Counted from the first letter of the stretch, positions 1 through 8,820 are shown. The stretch: 43,346 nt of DNA from an uncultured Lachnospiraceae bacterium (GCA_947363565.1 CANAPP010000025.1:1-43346), one strand, 5' to 3'. Notes: generated from the letters alone by a model not told the origin. Made by a program: numbers and translations.

Positions 1-1151
1 GTCTTTTCCTGCATTTCCGGGTTTTCTTCCAGAAACTTCTGGTAGCGGAAATTCACTTCCTTTTTAAACTGCTTTTTCTCCAGCTTCGCCACTTTCCCAC
101 GCTGCCGCTGCTCCTTGTTCTTGTAATGCCGCTTCACAAAGCGGTAGGCATCTTCTACTCTCTGCTCCGTCTTGTGTGCGCCCTCCACGCCGGAGTTTTC
201 CTTCTCCACCTCGGCAACCTTGCCGTGCGCAATGTTTGTAAACTCCGATCCGGTTCTGCCCGCCATCCGCTTTACTGGATTGTCAGCCTGGAAAGGCTTC
301 TCCTTTACCACGGCGGCCAGCACATACTTTGCCCTGCCCGTCTTTTCGTCAAAGACACGCTCTAAGGAATATTCCTTTTTCTTTGGCAGCTTCTTCCTTG
401 CGGCCTGGGTCTTTCTCCCGGCTTTCTCCGCTTTCTTTTGCAGCTTTTCTAACTTTTTGCTGCCCTGGAATTCCGGTTCTGCGCCATCGGTAAAGGAATT
501 GCTTTCCGTAAAGGTGTTATCCTTCGTCTGGAAGCCACGCTCGGAATCACTTTTTTTCGTGCGTTCCCTGTCCTGATGTTCCCGCCTGCGGTATCTGCCC
601 TTTTTTTCGCTCTGGTGGTAAGTATCCCTGCGGCGGTAATCATCCTTAAATTCCTTTGTATCTCCGGCCTGCTCGCCGCCATCCTCCTCCATAAAAGCGT
701 TCTGCTCTTTGGAAAAACTACTTTCTGCCTTACCGTCAGCATTGCCACCGTCAGGTTTCTCTTTCTTTCCCGTAAAGCTGTTTTCTCTCTGGAACTGCTT
801 TTGCTGCCTGCGCTTTTTCTGGCTGGATTTTGCTTTCTCCCCTGCCGTTTTCTGTGCATTACTCTGAAAACTGCTGTGACTATCCCACACATCGGCACTG
901 TCCGGCCTGCCTTTTGGCTTCGGGCTATTCTGCTTTGCGGAATAATCAGCGTCATGTTCAGACGGTTTCGCCTGCCCGGACTTCTGGACATCATGTCCAG
1001 AAGTGGTATCGGCATCCCTCGGCTGGTGTGCGCCGGACTGCTTCTGTTTTGCCCTTTTTGCGCCAGTATCTTCCTTTGCGGAACTCCTGCCGGCAAAAGC
1101 GTTTTTATCCTCCGCAAACCCAGCACGCTGTTTCTTCTTTTTTTCTGCCAT
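1..1151 (-). CDS. CD1108-family mobile element protein, N-terminal part (runs off left edge)
   Basis: The frame opens at an ATG at 1151, behind a good ribosome binding site (AGGGAGG, 7 nt spacing), and stays open to base 1, giving about 383 residues of an incomplete gene. The first ~220 residues are hydrophilic and low in complexity (K, Q, S, D and G rich). They are followed by a conserved segment containing KLEKLQKKAEKAG, LERVFDEKTG, VKRMAGRTGSEF and EGAHKTEQRVEDAY. I recognise this segment as the N-terminal region of the large CD1108-type proteins of Tn1549/CTn4-like conjugative elements; in that family the C-terminal part, outside the window, often carries a membrane segment and a cell-wall hydrolase domain. 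Its likely role is in the conjugation machinery. The gene follows a methyltransferase remnant by 16 nt, as expected for a native element order. The family call is from memory; the open frame is certain. Confidence 0.8.
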   Translation of the reverse strand, partial: MAEKKKKQRAGFAEDKNAFAGRSSAKEDTGAKRAKQKQSGAHQPRDADTTSGHDVQKSGQAKPSEHDADYSAKQNSPKPKGRPDSADVWDSHSSFQSNAQKTAGEKAKSSQKKRRQQKQFQRENSFTGKKEKPDGGNADGKAESSFSKEQNAFMEEDGGEQAGDTKEFKDDYRRRDTYHQSEKKGRYRRREHQDRERTKKSDSERGFQTKDNTFTESNSFTDGAEPEFQGSKKLEKLQKKAEKAGRKTQAARKKLPKKKEYSLERVFDEKTGRAKYVLAAVVKEKPFQADNPVKRMAGRTGSEFTNIAHGKVAEVEKENSGVEGAHKTEQRVEDAYRFVKRHYKNKEQRQRGKVAKLEKKQFKKEVNFRYQKFLEENPEMQEK

Positions 1152-1167
1152 TAAAATTCCTCCCTGT

Positions 1168-1348
1168 TTACCTGTTGCTGTCAGCCTCCCTGATCCTGTC
1201 CTGCGATGCCTCAAACCACTTTCTTTCTATCTCCGCCCCGATAAACCGCCGTTTTGTTTTTACGCACGCTTCCCCCACCGGGCAGCTTCCCATAAACGGG
1301 TCAAGGCATACCTCGCCCTCCAGTGTGGAGCATCTGACCAGATGCTCG
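1168..1348 (-). pseudogene. DNA methyltransferase, C-terminal remnant
   Basis: In the frame ending at TAA 1168-1170 the minus strand reads EHLVRCSTLEGEVCLDPFMG, then SCPVGEACVKTKRRFIGAEI and a short tail. This is the C-terminal SAM-binding end of N4/N6 DNA methyltransferases; the family motif is DPFxGSGTT followed by a hydrophobic FIGxE strand, and here GSGTT is GSCPV. Only about 60 codons remain. The catalytic (D/N/S)PP(Y/W) motif and the rest of the enzyme are missing, and upstream the frame enters DUF6075 coding sequence in another register. Such a methylase commonly precedes the CD1108-type gene in these elements, so the 3' end is probably in its native place. Confidence 0.7.
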
Positions 1349-1649
1349 GCGTTCCGTCCGTGTAAAGGTTAAAGGCAAGCCTTACCACCTTTACGCTGCC
1401 GCTGGTCTGCCAGCCCTGATGCAGACACTCTGTTTTGACGCACCCGGACTTCATATCGTAAATCTGGCTAAAATGGTTCCTCGTGTCCTCAGAAATACCG
1501 AGAATGTAGATCAAAGCCTTATGATAGCAGTCCTGATACCTCGCCTGTTCCAGTTTCTCATAATAGAATCTTTCATGTTCCTCGTTTGCAAAAACCATGT
1601 GTGTGTTGTTGGCGCTCTGCGCCCCTGCTCTTAACGCTGTGTTGTTCAT
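1260..1649 (-). pseudogene. DUF6075-family mobile element protein, 3' end replaced by deletion
   Basis: The ORF begins at ATG 1649 behind AAGGAGG. Residues ~15-100 (FANEEHERFYYEKLEQARYQ, GISEDTRNHF, KTECLHQGWQTSGSVKVVR, NLYTDGTPS) match what I recall of DUF6075, a small protein of unknown function found in Firmicute conjugative elements. After GTPS the similarity stops. The remaining ~27 residues are an out-of-frame reading of the methyltransferase 3' end, so this is a chimeric ORF made by a deletion whose scar lies near 1342-1355. It may still be translated as a 129-residue protein without the normal C-terminus. I know of no assigned function for the family. Confidence 0.65.
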
Positions 1650-1693
1650 ACCTGAACCTCCTTCAATTAAAATTGTTGTTTGACTATAACAAA

Positions 1694-1731
1694 AAAGGAC
1701 AGTCCCATTCGTTAGAATAAGATTGTCCTTT
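1694..1731 (-). terminator. Intrinsic terminator downstream of hemZ
   Basis: On the minus-strand transcript a ~17-bp stem (arms 1694-1710 and 1715-1731, one A-C mismatch and two G-U pairs near the loop) closes on a UAAC tetraloop and is followed directly by six U. It lies 120 nt past the hemZ stop and just before the DUF6075 start, so it would insulate the chromosomal operon from the mobile element. Confidence 0.8.
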
Positions 1732-1763
1732 AAGGCACAATATTCAGGTTTTCACATTTATTG

Positions 1764-1813
1764 CGTATTATTCCGTATTATCAGGTAAAAATTTGATGTA
1801 CTTTTGATGTACT
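1764..1813. repeat. Two adjacent short tandem repeats at the mobile element border
   Basis: CGTATTATTC is followed at once by CGTATTATC (1764-1782). Ten bases on, TTTGATGTACT occurs twice in exact tandem (1792-1802, 1803-1813), with a degenerate third copy (TTGTACTTTGA) near 1827. Both sets lie between the hemZ stop and the terminator before the element gene. Short direct repeats of this kind resemble arm-type sites bound by tyrosine integrases at element ends. That role is an inference; no integrase gene or duplicated att core is visible in the window. Confidence 0.6.
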
Positions 1814-1852
1814 TTTCACCATTTCTTGTACTTTGAGGGAATGAAGAAGCGC

Positions 1853-3280
1853 TTAAAAATCCGTGAGCAGCTTCCGCTTTCTCTCAATCATTTCGTCTAT
1901 TTTTTGTATATATAGAGCCACATCCTTCACATTCTCGCTTCGCTCAATCCGCCCGTCCGGGTACACCCGTTTTGACACGCTACCTGCTCCGCAAGCCACG
2001 ATAGACTGTTTCTCCTCCATTATAAGTATATTGTATATTCCGGCTTTGTCAACCTTTGCATAACCCACATTTTCAAAATTCCCGGCGATATTCTTCTGAC
2101 GGTACAGGTAATACGGAGACATCCCCATTCTTCCCGCCGCCCCCGCAGCTTCTTTAATCATATCCCCGATACACTCTGCGTTCTTTATCTCCTCCTCTGT
2201 CATCTTCGCCGCCCGCTTGATGGCAAGAGAATGGACCGTGAGATTATCCGGCGACAGCTCCTCAATCTGCCGAAGTGTGTCTTTTGCCTCCCTCACTGTC
2301 TCTCCCGGAAGTCCCATGATCAGATCCATATTGATATCATCAAAGCCCATCTCTCTTGCCAGGAAAAATGCGTTCTTTACTTCCTCTACCGTATGTTTTC
2401 TTCCGATCCGGTCCAAGGTCTGCTGCTGCATCGTCTGAGGATTGATGGAAATCCTTGTTATCCCATGACCTTTCAAGACAGCAAGCTTTCCGGCCGTAAC
2501 AGTATCCGGGCGTCCCGCCTCCACGGTATATTCCAGCAGATGTTCCCTGGAAAAATTAAGATCGATACAAGTTAAGAGCCTCTCAAGCTGCGCTTCACTC
2601 AGCGTGGTGGGCGTCCCGCCTCCGATATATATCGTATTGAGCCGCTTTCCTTCCGAAGTTCTTGCAATAAACGCAAGCTCATTGCACAGCGCCTTAAGAT
2701 AATCATCAATTCTCTCTCTCCACGCCGACAACTCACCGGAACTGAAAGAACAGTACGCACAGACTGTCGGACAGAAGGGAATTCCTACATACAGACTGTA
2801 TCCGTCCTTCGTATCTAGCCGGTCAAGCAGTTCCTTTTCCTTGGAGGCAATCTGCCAGGCAAGGACCGACTTTTCCCGGCTCACCAGGTAATTTTCCTGA
2901 AACCATCGGAGAAATTCCTCCGGAGACATCCCTTCCCTTCGCTTTTGCATCGCAAGCTTTGTCGGACGCACTCCCATCAGGATCCCCCAGGAGAGTGTCC
3001 GGCCGGTCTTTGCTTTTAACTGGCCATAGAGCGCGAGATCCGTCTGATGTTTTTTTTCGCCGATGCCGGCTTCGTATACCGAAGACACCTTGCCGCTAGG
3101 CCCCTTTGCCAATTCTCTCTCTGAGACAGCCGCCGCCATCTCTCCGTCAACCATGACCGTTACATAATTAGAGGCTTTTTCCTCTATCCGCGAAACTACT
3201 TCCGCGGACGGATAAAAAGCCTTTGTCATATGGTACGCATTATAAATATATGTTTCTTCCCTGCATATCACCTGTATCAT
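1853..3280 (-). CDS. hemZ: HemZ, oxygen-independent coproporphyrinogen III oxidase-like radical SAM protein
   Basis: Radical SAM protein of the HemN/HemZ family, which performs or resembles the anaerobic oxidative decarboxylation of coproporphyrinogen III in haem synthesis. About 475 aa, close to the usual HemZ length. An N-terminal HemZ-specific segment of ~160 residues precedes the radical SAM core. The iron-sulphur motif is CPTVCAYC (CxxxCxxC) near residue 170, followed by the SAM-binding glycine strand IYIGGGTPTTL and the HemN-type NLTVHSLAIKR region. An ATG nine bases upstream (3289) directly abuts AGGAG, so the ATG at 3280 (MIQVICREE), 9 nt from AGGAG, is the better start. It is the last gene of the apt-rel-MBL-hemZ run. 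No other haem genes are in view, so the true substrate cannot be proved from context. Confidence 0.88.
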   Translation of the reverse strand: MIQVICREETYIYNAYHMTKAFYPSAEVVSRIEEKASNYVTVMVDGEMAAAVSERELAKGPSGKVSSVYEAGIGEKKHQTDLALYGQLKAKTGRTLSWGILMGVRPTKLAMQKRREGMSPEEFLRWFQENYLVSREKSVLAWQIASKEKELLDRLDTKDGYSLYVGIPFCPTVCAYCSFSSGELSAWRERIDDYLKALCNELAFIARTSEGKRLNTIYIGGGTPTTLSEAQLERLLTCIDLNFSREHLLEYTVEAGRPDTVTAGKLAVLKGHGITRISINPQTMQQQTLDRIGRKHTVEEVKNAFFLAREMGFDDINMDLIMGLPGETVREAKDTLRQIEELSPDNLTVHSLAIKRAAKMTEEEIKNAECIGDMIKEAAGAAGRMGMSPYYLYRQKNIAGNFENVGYAKVDKAGIYNILIMEEKQSIVACGAGSVSKRVYPDGRIERSENVKDVALYIQKIDEMIERKRKLLTDF

Positions 3281-3357
3281 ACATTCCATCTCCTAAGTAA
3301 GTATATCGCAAAATCAGGTATAACGGATAAGCCGCTGCACCCGCATACTCGCTCGCC

Positions 3358-3978
3358 TTACACAAACGGATTATGCACCTTCTCGTAACCGATCGTCGTC
3401 TCTCCCATATGTCCCGGATACACATGGGTCTCATCCGGGAGCTTCAAAAGCTTCTCCCTGACGGAATACATAAGGTCCGATGTACTGCTGGTCTCAAAAT
3501 CCGTCCGCCCCACCGAACACTGGAACAGCGTATCTCCGCTGAAAAGCACTTTCTCCGACGCAATATAATAACAGCACCCGCCCCATGTATGCCCCGGCGT
3601 ATGGATGACCTCAAACGTATAACCCGCAAGCGCAAGCGTCTGCCTATCCCGCAGATACTGCGCTCCCGAAAACGTATAGCCCGCCGTATAAGTGGAGGAC
3701 TGATTCAGCCGGGGATCATTCATCACCCTCTCATCATCCTCATGGACATAGACCGGCACTGAGAATCTTTCTAAAAATCCATCAATTCCCATAATATGAT
3801 CAAAATGTCCGTGTGTCAGAAGGATCGCCTCGATCTTAAGTCCCTCCGCCTCTATATGATCCAGCATCTTTTTCGGACACGCTGCCGGGTCCACAATTAC
3901 CGCCTGCTTTGTCTCCTCATTTACCGCCAGATAACAGTTGGTGCTGATAATTCCTGTCACAAATCTTTCTACTTTCAT
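3358..3978 (-). CDS. MBL-fold metallohydrolase (glyoxalase II-like, YqgX type)
   Basis: Metallo-beta-lactamase fold hydrolase of 206 aa. The metal-binding motif HxHxDH is present as THGHFDH (H56, H58, D60, H61). Further ligands are in HTPGHTWGG (~131), FSGDTLF (D~150) and YPGHMGETT (H~191), which together make the complete dinuclear metal site of the glyoxalase II branch. It is probably a cytoplasmic thioester hydrolase; the substrate is unknown. Its ATG overlaps the rel stop codon by one base (TAATG), indicating translational coupling. The gene regularly follows rel in clostridia. Hydroxyacylglutathione hydrolase activity is unlikely in an organism probably lacking glutathione. Confidence 0.85.
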   Translation of the reverse strand: MKVERFVTGIISTNCYLAVNEETKQAVIVDPAACPKKMLDHIEAEGLKIEAILLTHGHFDHIMGIDGFLERFSVPVYVHEDDERVMNDPRLNQSSTYTAGYTFSGAQYLRDRQTLALAGYTFEVIHTPGHTWGGCCYYIASEKVLFSGDTLFQCSVGRTDFETSSTSDLMYSVREKLLKLPDETHVYPGHMGETTIGYEKVHNPFV

Positions 3979-6338
3979 TACCCTGTCGTCCTTTCAATAT
4001 CAATCACGCCCTCAAGCTGACGAAGCTTTGCGATGACCTTCTCAAGCTCCGCCCTGCCGTGAACGATAAATCCTGTCTCAATGGTAGCCATCCCCTGCTT
4101 ATTGGTGCGGATGTTCATGGATTTCACATCCACGCCGTTCTCCGTAAAGATCCTGGTCACTTCCATGAGAAGTCCCTGCTTGTCATAGGCAAACATCTTG
4201 ATCTCTGCAAGGTACTGTCCGCCTGCCTTCTCTGCCACTCCGCCTTCCCATTCTGCATCAATAAGCCTTGCCCGCTCTGCCTCTGTCAGATGGATCATAT
4301 TCACACAGTCTGTCCGGTGGATGGAAAGCCCTCTTCCTCTGGTCACAAAGCCCACGATCTCATCTCCCGGCACCGGATTGCAGCACCGCGAAAAACGCAC
4401 AGCCACATCATCGATTCCCTTGACGACGATCCCGCTCTTTGACTTGGCGATATGGACCTTATTCTTAGCTGCCTCAGCAACCTTCTCTAAGACGACCTCA
4501 TTGGTCATCTCCTGCTTGTGCTCTTTTCCGTATTCCTCTACCAGGCGGTTCACTACCTGACCTTCCTTCAGACCGCCGTGACCGATGGCCGCAAGCACCG
4601 AATCCCAGTCCTTAAATCCATATTTATTCTGGACAATCTCCATATATTTCGTCTGGAGCACATCCGGGGGATTGATAGACTTTGACTTACAGTAGGATGC
4701 GATCATCTCCTTCCCCTTGATGATGTTGTCTTCCTTAAACTGCTTTTTGAACCACTGGTTGATCTTATTCTTCGCCTGGGTGCTCTTAACGATATTCAGC
4801 CAGTCCCGGCTGGGTCCCCTGGAATTCTGAGAAGTAAGGACTTCAATCCTGTCGCCGTTTTGAATCTTGTAGTCAAAAGTCACTAGCTTTCCATTCACTC
4901 TTGCCCCGATCATCTTATTGCCCACAGCACTATGGATCGCGTATGCAAAATCAATGGGCGTAGAGCCGTTTGGAAGATTCTTTACATCTCCCTGGGGCGT
5001 AAAGCAGTATACATCCTCCGCGAACAAGTCCAGATCGCCCTTTAACAGGCTTAAGAACTCCCGGTTATCCGACATATCCTGCTGCCACTCCAAGATCTGC
5101 CTTAACCAGCTTAGCTTCTCTTCTTCCTGGATCTTTACATTCTTCTTTCCGCCCTGGGACTCCTTGTATTTCCAGTGGGCGGCAATCCCGTACTCCGCCG
5201 TCTTATGCATCTCCTCTGTACGGATCTGGATCTCAAAAGGCTGGCCTGCCGTACTCTGTCCCGTAGTACTCATCAGCGTTGTGTGAAGAGACTGATACAT
5301 ATTTGACTTTGGCATAGCGATATAATCCTTAAAGCGCCCCGGGATCGGTGTATACAATTCGTGGATCACGCCCAGCGCCGCATAACAATCCTTCACCGAC
5401 TCTACGATGATGCGCACCGCAAACAGATCGTAAATCTGATCCACCGTCTTATCCTGGTTCACCATCTTTTTATAGATGCTGAAGAAATGCTTCACACGGC
5501 CGCTCACCTCTGCCTTGATATTCGAATTCTTCATATGGTCAGACACTTCTTTTACAATCTGATCTACGAACTCTTCCCGCTCCGTCTTTCTGGCATTGAT
5601 CTGGTTCACCAGATCAAAAAAGACCTGCGGCTCGTAATATTTTAAAGAAAGGTCGTCAAGCTCTGTCTTGATCTTGGAAATCCCCAGCCTGTGAGCGATG
5701 GGCGCATAGATATCCATGGTCTCTTTCGCTTTCTCCTTCTGCTTTGCAGGAGTCATAAACTGGAGGGTGCGCATGTTGTGAAGGCGGTCCGCCAGCTTTA
5801 TAATGATCACCCGGATATCCTTGGCCATGGCAAGGAACATCTTCCGAAGGCTCTCTGCCTGTACTTCAAGCTTATCCGACGAGTAGGATAACTGCCCTAA
5901 TTTTGTCACACCGTCAACGAGAAAACAGACGTCCTCGCCGAATTCTTTCTTTAACGTCTCCTCCCCGATCTTCGTATCCTCGATCACATCATGCATCATC
6001 CCTGCCGCGATGGTCTCTTTATCCATCTCAAGCTCCGCAAGAATGATCGCCACCCAGAGCGGGTGCACGATATAAGGCTCACCGGATTTACGTAGCTGCT
6101 CACCGTGAGCGCTCTTTGCAAGCTGATACGCCTTGGCGATCATGGTGACATCGGTGGATGGGTGGTATTTCCGGATGCAGGCAATCAACATGTCGTAGAG
6201 CTTATCCGGATCTTCGTAATCCTTTTTGTCTTTGATCGCATGACCGTCCACCACCTCCAGGCCAAGTGACAGATCCTTTGTAAGTGCAGATGATGCGATC
6301 CGGTTGTCCAATGATTCATACGTCGTCTTTTCTGACAT
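3978..6338 (-). CDS. rel: Bifunctional (p)ppGpp synthetase/hydrolase, RelA/SpoT family
   Basis: Long RSH enzyme that makes and degrades (p)ppGpp in the stringent response. Start chosen at ATG 6338 (MSEKTTYE), 7 nt after AAGGAGG, giving 786 aa; the longer frame starting ten codons earlier has no such site. Domain order is complete: HD hydrolase (~50-200, with VHPLWVA and the metal-binding HDVIEDT), synthetase (~240-390, GRFKDYIAMPKSNMYQSLHT), TGS (~440-500, EDVYCFTPQGD), a Cys-containing zinc-finger/RIS region (RFSRCCNPVPGDEIVG) and a C-terminal ACT domain (~710-786). Both catalytic domains look intact, so both activities are expected. The order recJ, apt, rel is common in Firmicutes. Its 3' end overlaps the MBL gene start. 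Confidence 0.95.
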   Translation of the reverse strand: MSEKTTYESLDNRIASSALTKDLSLGLEVVDGHAIKDKKDYEDPDKLYDMLIACIRKYHPSTDVTMIAKAYQLAKSAHGEQLRKSGEPYIVHPLWVAIILAELEMDKETIAAGMMHDVIEDTKIGEETLKKEFGEDVCFLVDGVTKLGQLSYSSDKLEVQAESLRKMFLAMAKDIRVIIIKLADRLHNMRTLQFMTPAKQKEKAKETMDIYAPIAHRLGISKIKTELDDLSLKYYEPQVFFDLVNQINARKTEREEFVDQIVKEVSDHMKNSNIKAEVSGRVKHFFSIYKKMVNQDKTVDQIYDLFAVRIIVESVKDCYAALGVIHELYTPIPGRFKDYIAMPKSNMYQSLHTTLMSTTGQSTAGQPFEIQIRTEEMHKTAEYGIAAHWKYKESQGGKKNVKIQEEEKLSWLRQILEWQQDMSDNREFLSLLKGDLDLFAEDVYCFTPQGDVKNLPNGSTPIDFAYAIHSAVGNKMIGARVNGKLVTFDYKIQNGDRIEVLTSQNSRGPSRDWLNIVKSTQAKNKINQWFKKQFKEDNIIKGKEMIASYCKSKSINPPDVLQTKYMEIVQNKYGFKDWDSVLAAIGHGGLKEGQVVNRLVEEYGKEHKQEMTNEVVLEKVAEAAKNKVHIAKSKSGIVVKGIDDVAVRFSRCCNPVPGDEIVGFVTRGRGLSIHRTDCVNMIHLTEAERARLIDAEWEGGVAEKAGGQYLAEIKMFAYDKQGLLMEVTRIFTENGVDVKSMNIRTNKQGMATIETGFIVHGRAELEKVIAKLRQLEGVIDIERTTG

Positions 6339-6395
6339 ATTACTGCCTCCTTCCTTTAATGATCCCATAACAATAACAAACCTTCTGCAATGCTT

Positions 6396-6920
6396 TTATT
6401 TCCCCGGATAAATGATCACAGAATCCACATCATACCCCGTAAGCCGCTCTCTCCCCTTAAGCCCGGCAAGCTCCATCAGGAATACGCACTTTACCACTTC
6501 ACCGCCTAGCCCCTCGATCAGCTCCACGATAGCCTCATTGGTCCCGCCTGTGGCGATCAGGTCATCAATAACGACAACCTTCTGTCCCTTCCTGATGGCA
6601 TCCTTATGGATCTCAATCTCGGCAGTGCCGTATTCCAGCTCATACGTAATCGAAGCCGTCTCGCAGGGAAGCTTACCCTTCTTGCGGATCGGGATAAATG
6701 GCTTGCGAAGATTGTAGGCGATGGGCACCCCGAAGATAAAGCCGCGGGATTCCGGCCCCGCGATCACGTCAAACTCCACGCCTTCAAGCTTTTCCTGCAT
6801 CAAGTCGACGGCAAGGTGAAGGCCGTCCGCATCCTGAAGGACACTGGTCACATCCCGGAAAATAATCCCCGGCTCGGGAAAGTCAGGTATGCTTCTTACA
6901 TATTCCTCGATTGGTTTCAT
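6396..6920 (-). CDS. apt: Adenine phosphoribosyltransferase
   Basis: Purine salvage enzyme making AMP from adenine and PRPP in the cytoplasm. About 174 aa, the normal size. The N-terminus (IPDFPEPGIIFRDVT) and the PRPP-binding loop VVVIDDLIATGGT are typical, as is the GPESRGFIFG segment. Two ATGs lie close together. The one at 6920 (MKPIEEYVRS) is 6 nt from GGAGAG, while the one at 6926 abuts it, so 6920 is preferred. It is the first gene of the apt-rel-MBL-hemZ run and has a good sigma-A promoter upstream. Confidence 0.95.
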   Translation of the reverse strand: MKPIEEYVRSIPDFPEPGIIFRDVTSVLQDADGLHLAVDLMQEKLEGVEFDVIAGPESRGFIFGVPIAYNLRKPFIPIRKKGKLPCETASITYELEYGTAEIEIHKDAIRKGQKVVVIDDLIATGGTNEAIVELIEGLGGEVVKCVFLMELAGLKGRERLTGYDVDSVIIYPGK

Positions 6921-6960
6921 GGTCATCTCTCCGTTTCTCTTGTAAAATTACACATATTAC

Positions 6961-6989
6961 AGTATAGCATCTTCTGACACGATTTTCAA
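6961..6989 (-). promoter_or_regulatory. Sigma-A promoter for apt-rel
   Basis: On the minus strand, -35 TTGAAA (6984-6989), 17-bp spacer, -10 TATACT (6961-6966). Transcription would start near 6954, about 34 nt before the apt start. It lies in the only gap of this size between recJ and apt. Confidence 0.65.
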
Positions 6990-7034
6990 ATATTTCCTAA
7001 GTGCAAAACGGGTTTTGGAAACATGTCTCTGTAT

Positions 7035-8795
7035 TCAGCGGTAGTGGGTGATGGTGATCTGGGGAGTTCTTCTGCCCTGGTATTCGTTGATGCCCGGGTA
7101 ATAGGTGATATTTAAACCTGCCACAGCCGGGCGGCCGGCAAGGAGACTGTTCCACGTACCTTTCACGTACTTTGCTTCCAGGTATGAGGAAAATACGCCG
7201 ATGTCCCCGAAGAACATGGCGTCGATCACCGTGCGGGCCTGATCCTGTACCTTCAGCTTTAATACATTATGATTCTTGCCAAGAATCCGGGCTTCTAACA
7301 GAGCAATATTTCTTGCGGCGAATACGGGCTTCGTGTTTCCTTTGCCGAAAGGCTCCAAAAGCCCAAGCTCTGCTACCAGTTCCTCGGTCACACAGGAGAA
7401 GGGCATCTCCATATCTATGGAAACCTTTTCTGCCATATCCTGTTCCGTCAGTGTGCAGTTATCATTCAGCATCCGGCGAAGGATGGGGACATTTTCTTTT
7501 TTCAGAGACAGTCCCGCGGCAAGCCTGTGTCCGCCGTACTTGCTAAGAAGCTTTCTGCAGCGGTTTAGTCCCTCGTACATATGATACGCTTCGATGGAAC
7601 GGCCAGAGCCTTTCACTCCTTCCCTGGCATCCGTCAGGATAAAGACCGGCCGGTGGTAGCGCTCCCTGATCCTTCCTGCCACGATGCCTGCCAGGCTTTC
7701 ATGGCAGTCCGGCAGATGGATAAGGAGCACTTTATCTCTTCCCTCCGGGCTGTTCTCCACAAGCTCTGCCGCCTGTCTGACCGCCTCCTCGGTCATCTCT
7801 TTTCTGCTGTCGTTTAATGCCTTAAGGTCTGCCGCCAGCGCTTTGGCCTCCCGTCCGGACTTTGCCATGAGGAGCGCAAGGGAGAGCCTGGCGGTGGCGA
7901 GCCTTCCTCCGGCATTTAAGCAGGGGCCAAGCACAAAGCCGATATGGTAGGCGCCGATGTGACCGCTGTCGATCCCGGTGCAGGCAATCAGCGCCTTAAG
8001 TCCCGGGTTCTGCGTGTTTTTAAGGCGCGAAAGCCCTTCTTTTACTAAGATGCGGTTCTCCCCGGCCAGATCCATCACATCGCCTACCGTGGCTATGGCC
8101 ACATTTTCAATCAGAGGCGAAAGCTCCCTGCTGCTGCGCCCGAGGGCTTCATAGAACTTCTCCATCAGACGGAAAGCTATAGCCGCGCCGCACAGCCCCT
8201 TGAACGGATACGCACAATCCGTCTGCTTCGGGTCGACGACGGCGTCTGCCGGCGGAAGTATGTAGCGCTTTTCCCCTTCATTTTCCTCGAAGGGCACCTC
8301 GTGGTGGTCAGTCACGATCACCGTCATGCCAAGGCTCTTTGCCCGGGCGATCTCGTCCGCCGCCGCTATGCCATTGTCGCAGGTGACAATGGTATCCGCC
8401 CCATCCGCGTATGCCCGCTCGATCAATTCCAGGTTAAGGCCGTAGCCGTCCCTGATCCGGTCAGGAATGTCGCTGTCAGCATCCGCCCCAAGGCCTTTTA
8501 GCCCCTCCAGAAGGATATATGTGGCATTCACCCCGTCGATATCATAATCGCCGATGATACGGATCTTTTTCTTCTCCGCGAGCTTTCTCTTAAGGATACT
8601 CACCGATTTTTCCATATCTTTCATCAGGCCCCCGTCCGAAAGGTCAGAGAGCTTTCCATTAAGATACCCTTCAACCGCCTCATCGCCCACAACATCCCGG
8701 TTGCGGATCAGGCAGGCAAGACGGGGGCTGATGTGAAACTTTTGCGCGATCCGTTCAAAGTCCGCGCCCTTCCTTAACAGCACCCACTGTTCCAT
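7035..8795 (-). CDS. recJ: Single-stranded-DNA-specific exonuclease RecJ
   Basis: 5'-3' ssDNA exonuclease used in recombinational and mismatch repair. DHH-family motifs are in order: GDYDIDGVNATY (motif I), TCDNG, VTDHHE (the DHH motif), DVMDLAGENR, and in the DHHA1 domain GSGRS and KYGGHRLAAGL. A C-terminal OB-like region ends in QITITHYR. About 586 aa from ATG 8795 (MEQWVLLRKG), 8 nt after GAGGAGG. A longer frame would start at 8840, but it would read through the secDF terminator hairpin and has no ribosome binding site. The neighbours secDF upstream and apt/rel downstream match a common clostridial order. Confidence 0.93.
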   Translation of the reverse strand: MEQWVLLRKGADFERIAQKFHISPRLACLIRNRDVVGDEAVEGYLNGKLSDLSDGGLMKDMEKSVSILKRKLAEKKKIRIIGDYDIDGVNATYILLEGLKGLGADADSDIPDRIRDGYGLNLELIERAYADGADTIVTCDNGIAAADEIARAKSLGMTVIVTDHHEVPFEENEGEKRYILPPADAVVDPKQTDCAYPFKGLCGAAIAFRLMEKFYEALGRSSRELSPLIENVAIATVGDVMDLAGENRILVKEGLSRLKNTQNPGLKALIACTGIDSGHIGAYHIGFVLGPCLNAGGRLATARLSLALLMAKSGREAKALAADLKALNDSRKEMTEEAVRQAAELVENSPEGRDKVLLIHLPDCHESLAGIVAGRIRERYHRPVFILTDAREGVKGSGRSIEAYHMYEGLNRCRKLLSKYGGHRLAAGLSLKKENVPILRRMLNDNCTLTEQDMAEKVSIDMEMPFSCVTEELVAELGLLEPFGKGNTKPVFAARNIALLEARILGKNHNVLKLKVQDQARTVIDAMFFGDIGVFSSYLEAKYVKGTWNSLLAGRPAVAGLNITYYPGINEYQGRRTPQITITHYR

Positions 8796-8820
8796 CCCAT
8801 TCCCCTCCTCATAATGTAAA

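Noticed and set aside
449-1126. 225-residue Arg/Lys-rich minus-strand ORF
   Set aside because: It is an out-of-frame reading of the real CD1108-type gene (1-1151). The true frame has the ribosome binding site and recognisable motifs.
126-1372. Several overlapping plus-strand ORFs over the left edge
   Set aside because: They are antisense shadows of the CD1108-type gene and methylase remnant, with no ribosome binding sites and no recognisable domains.
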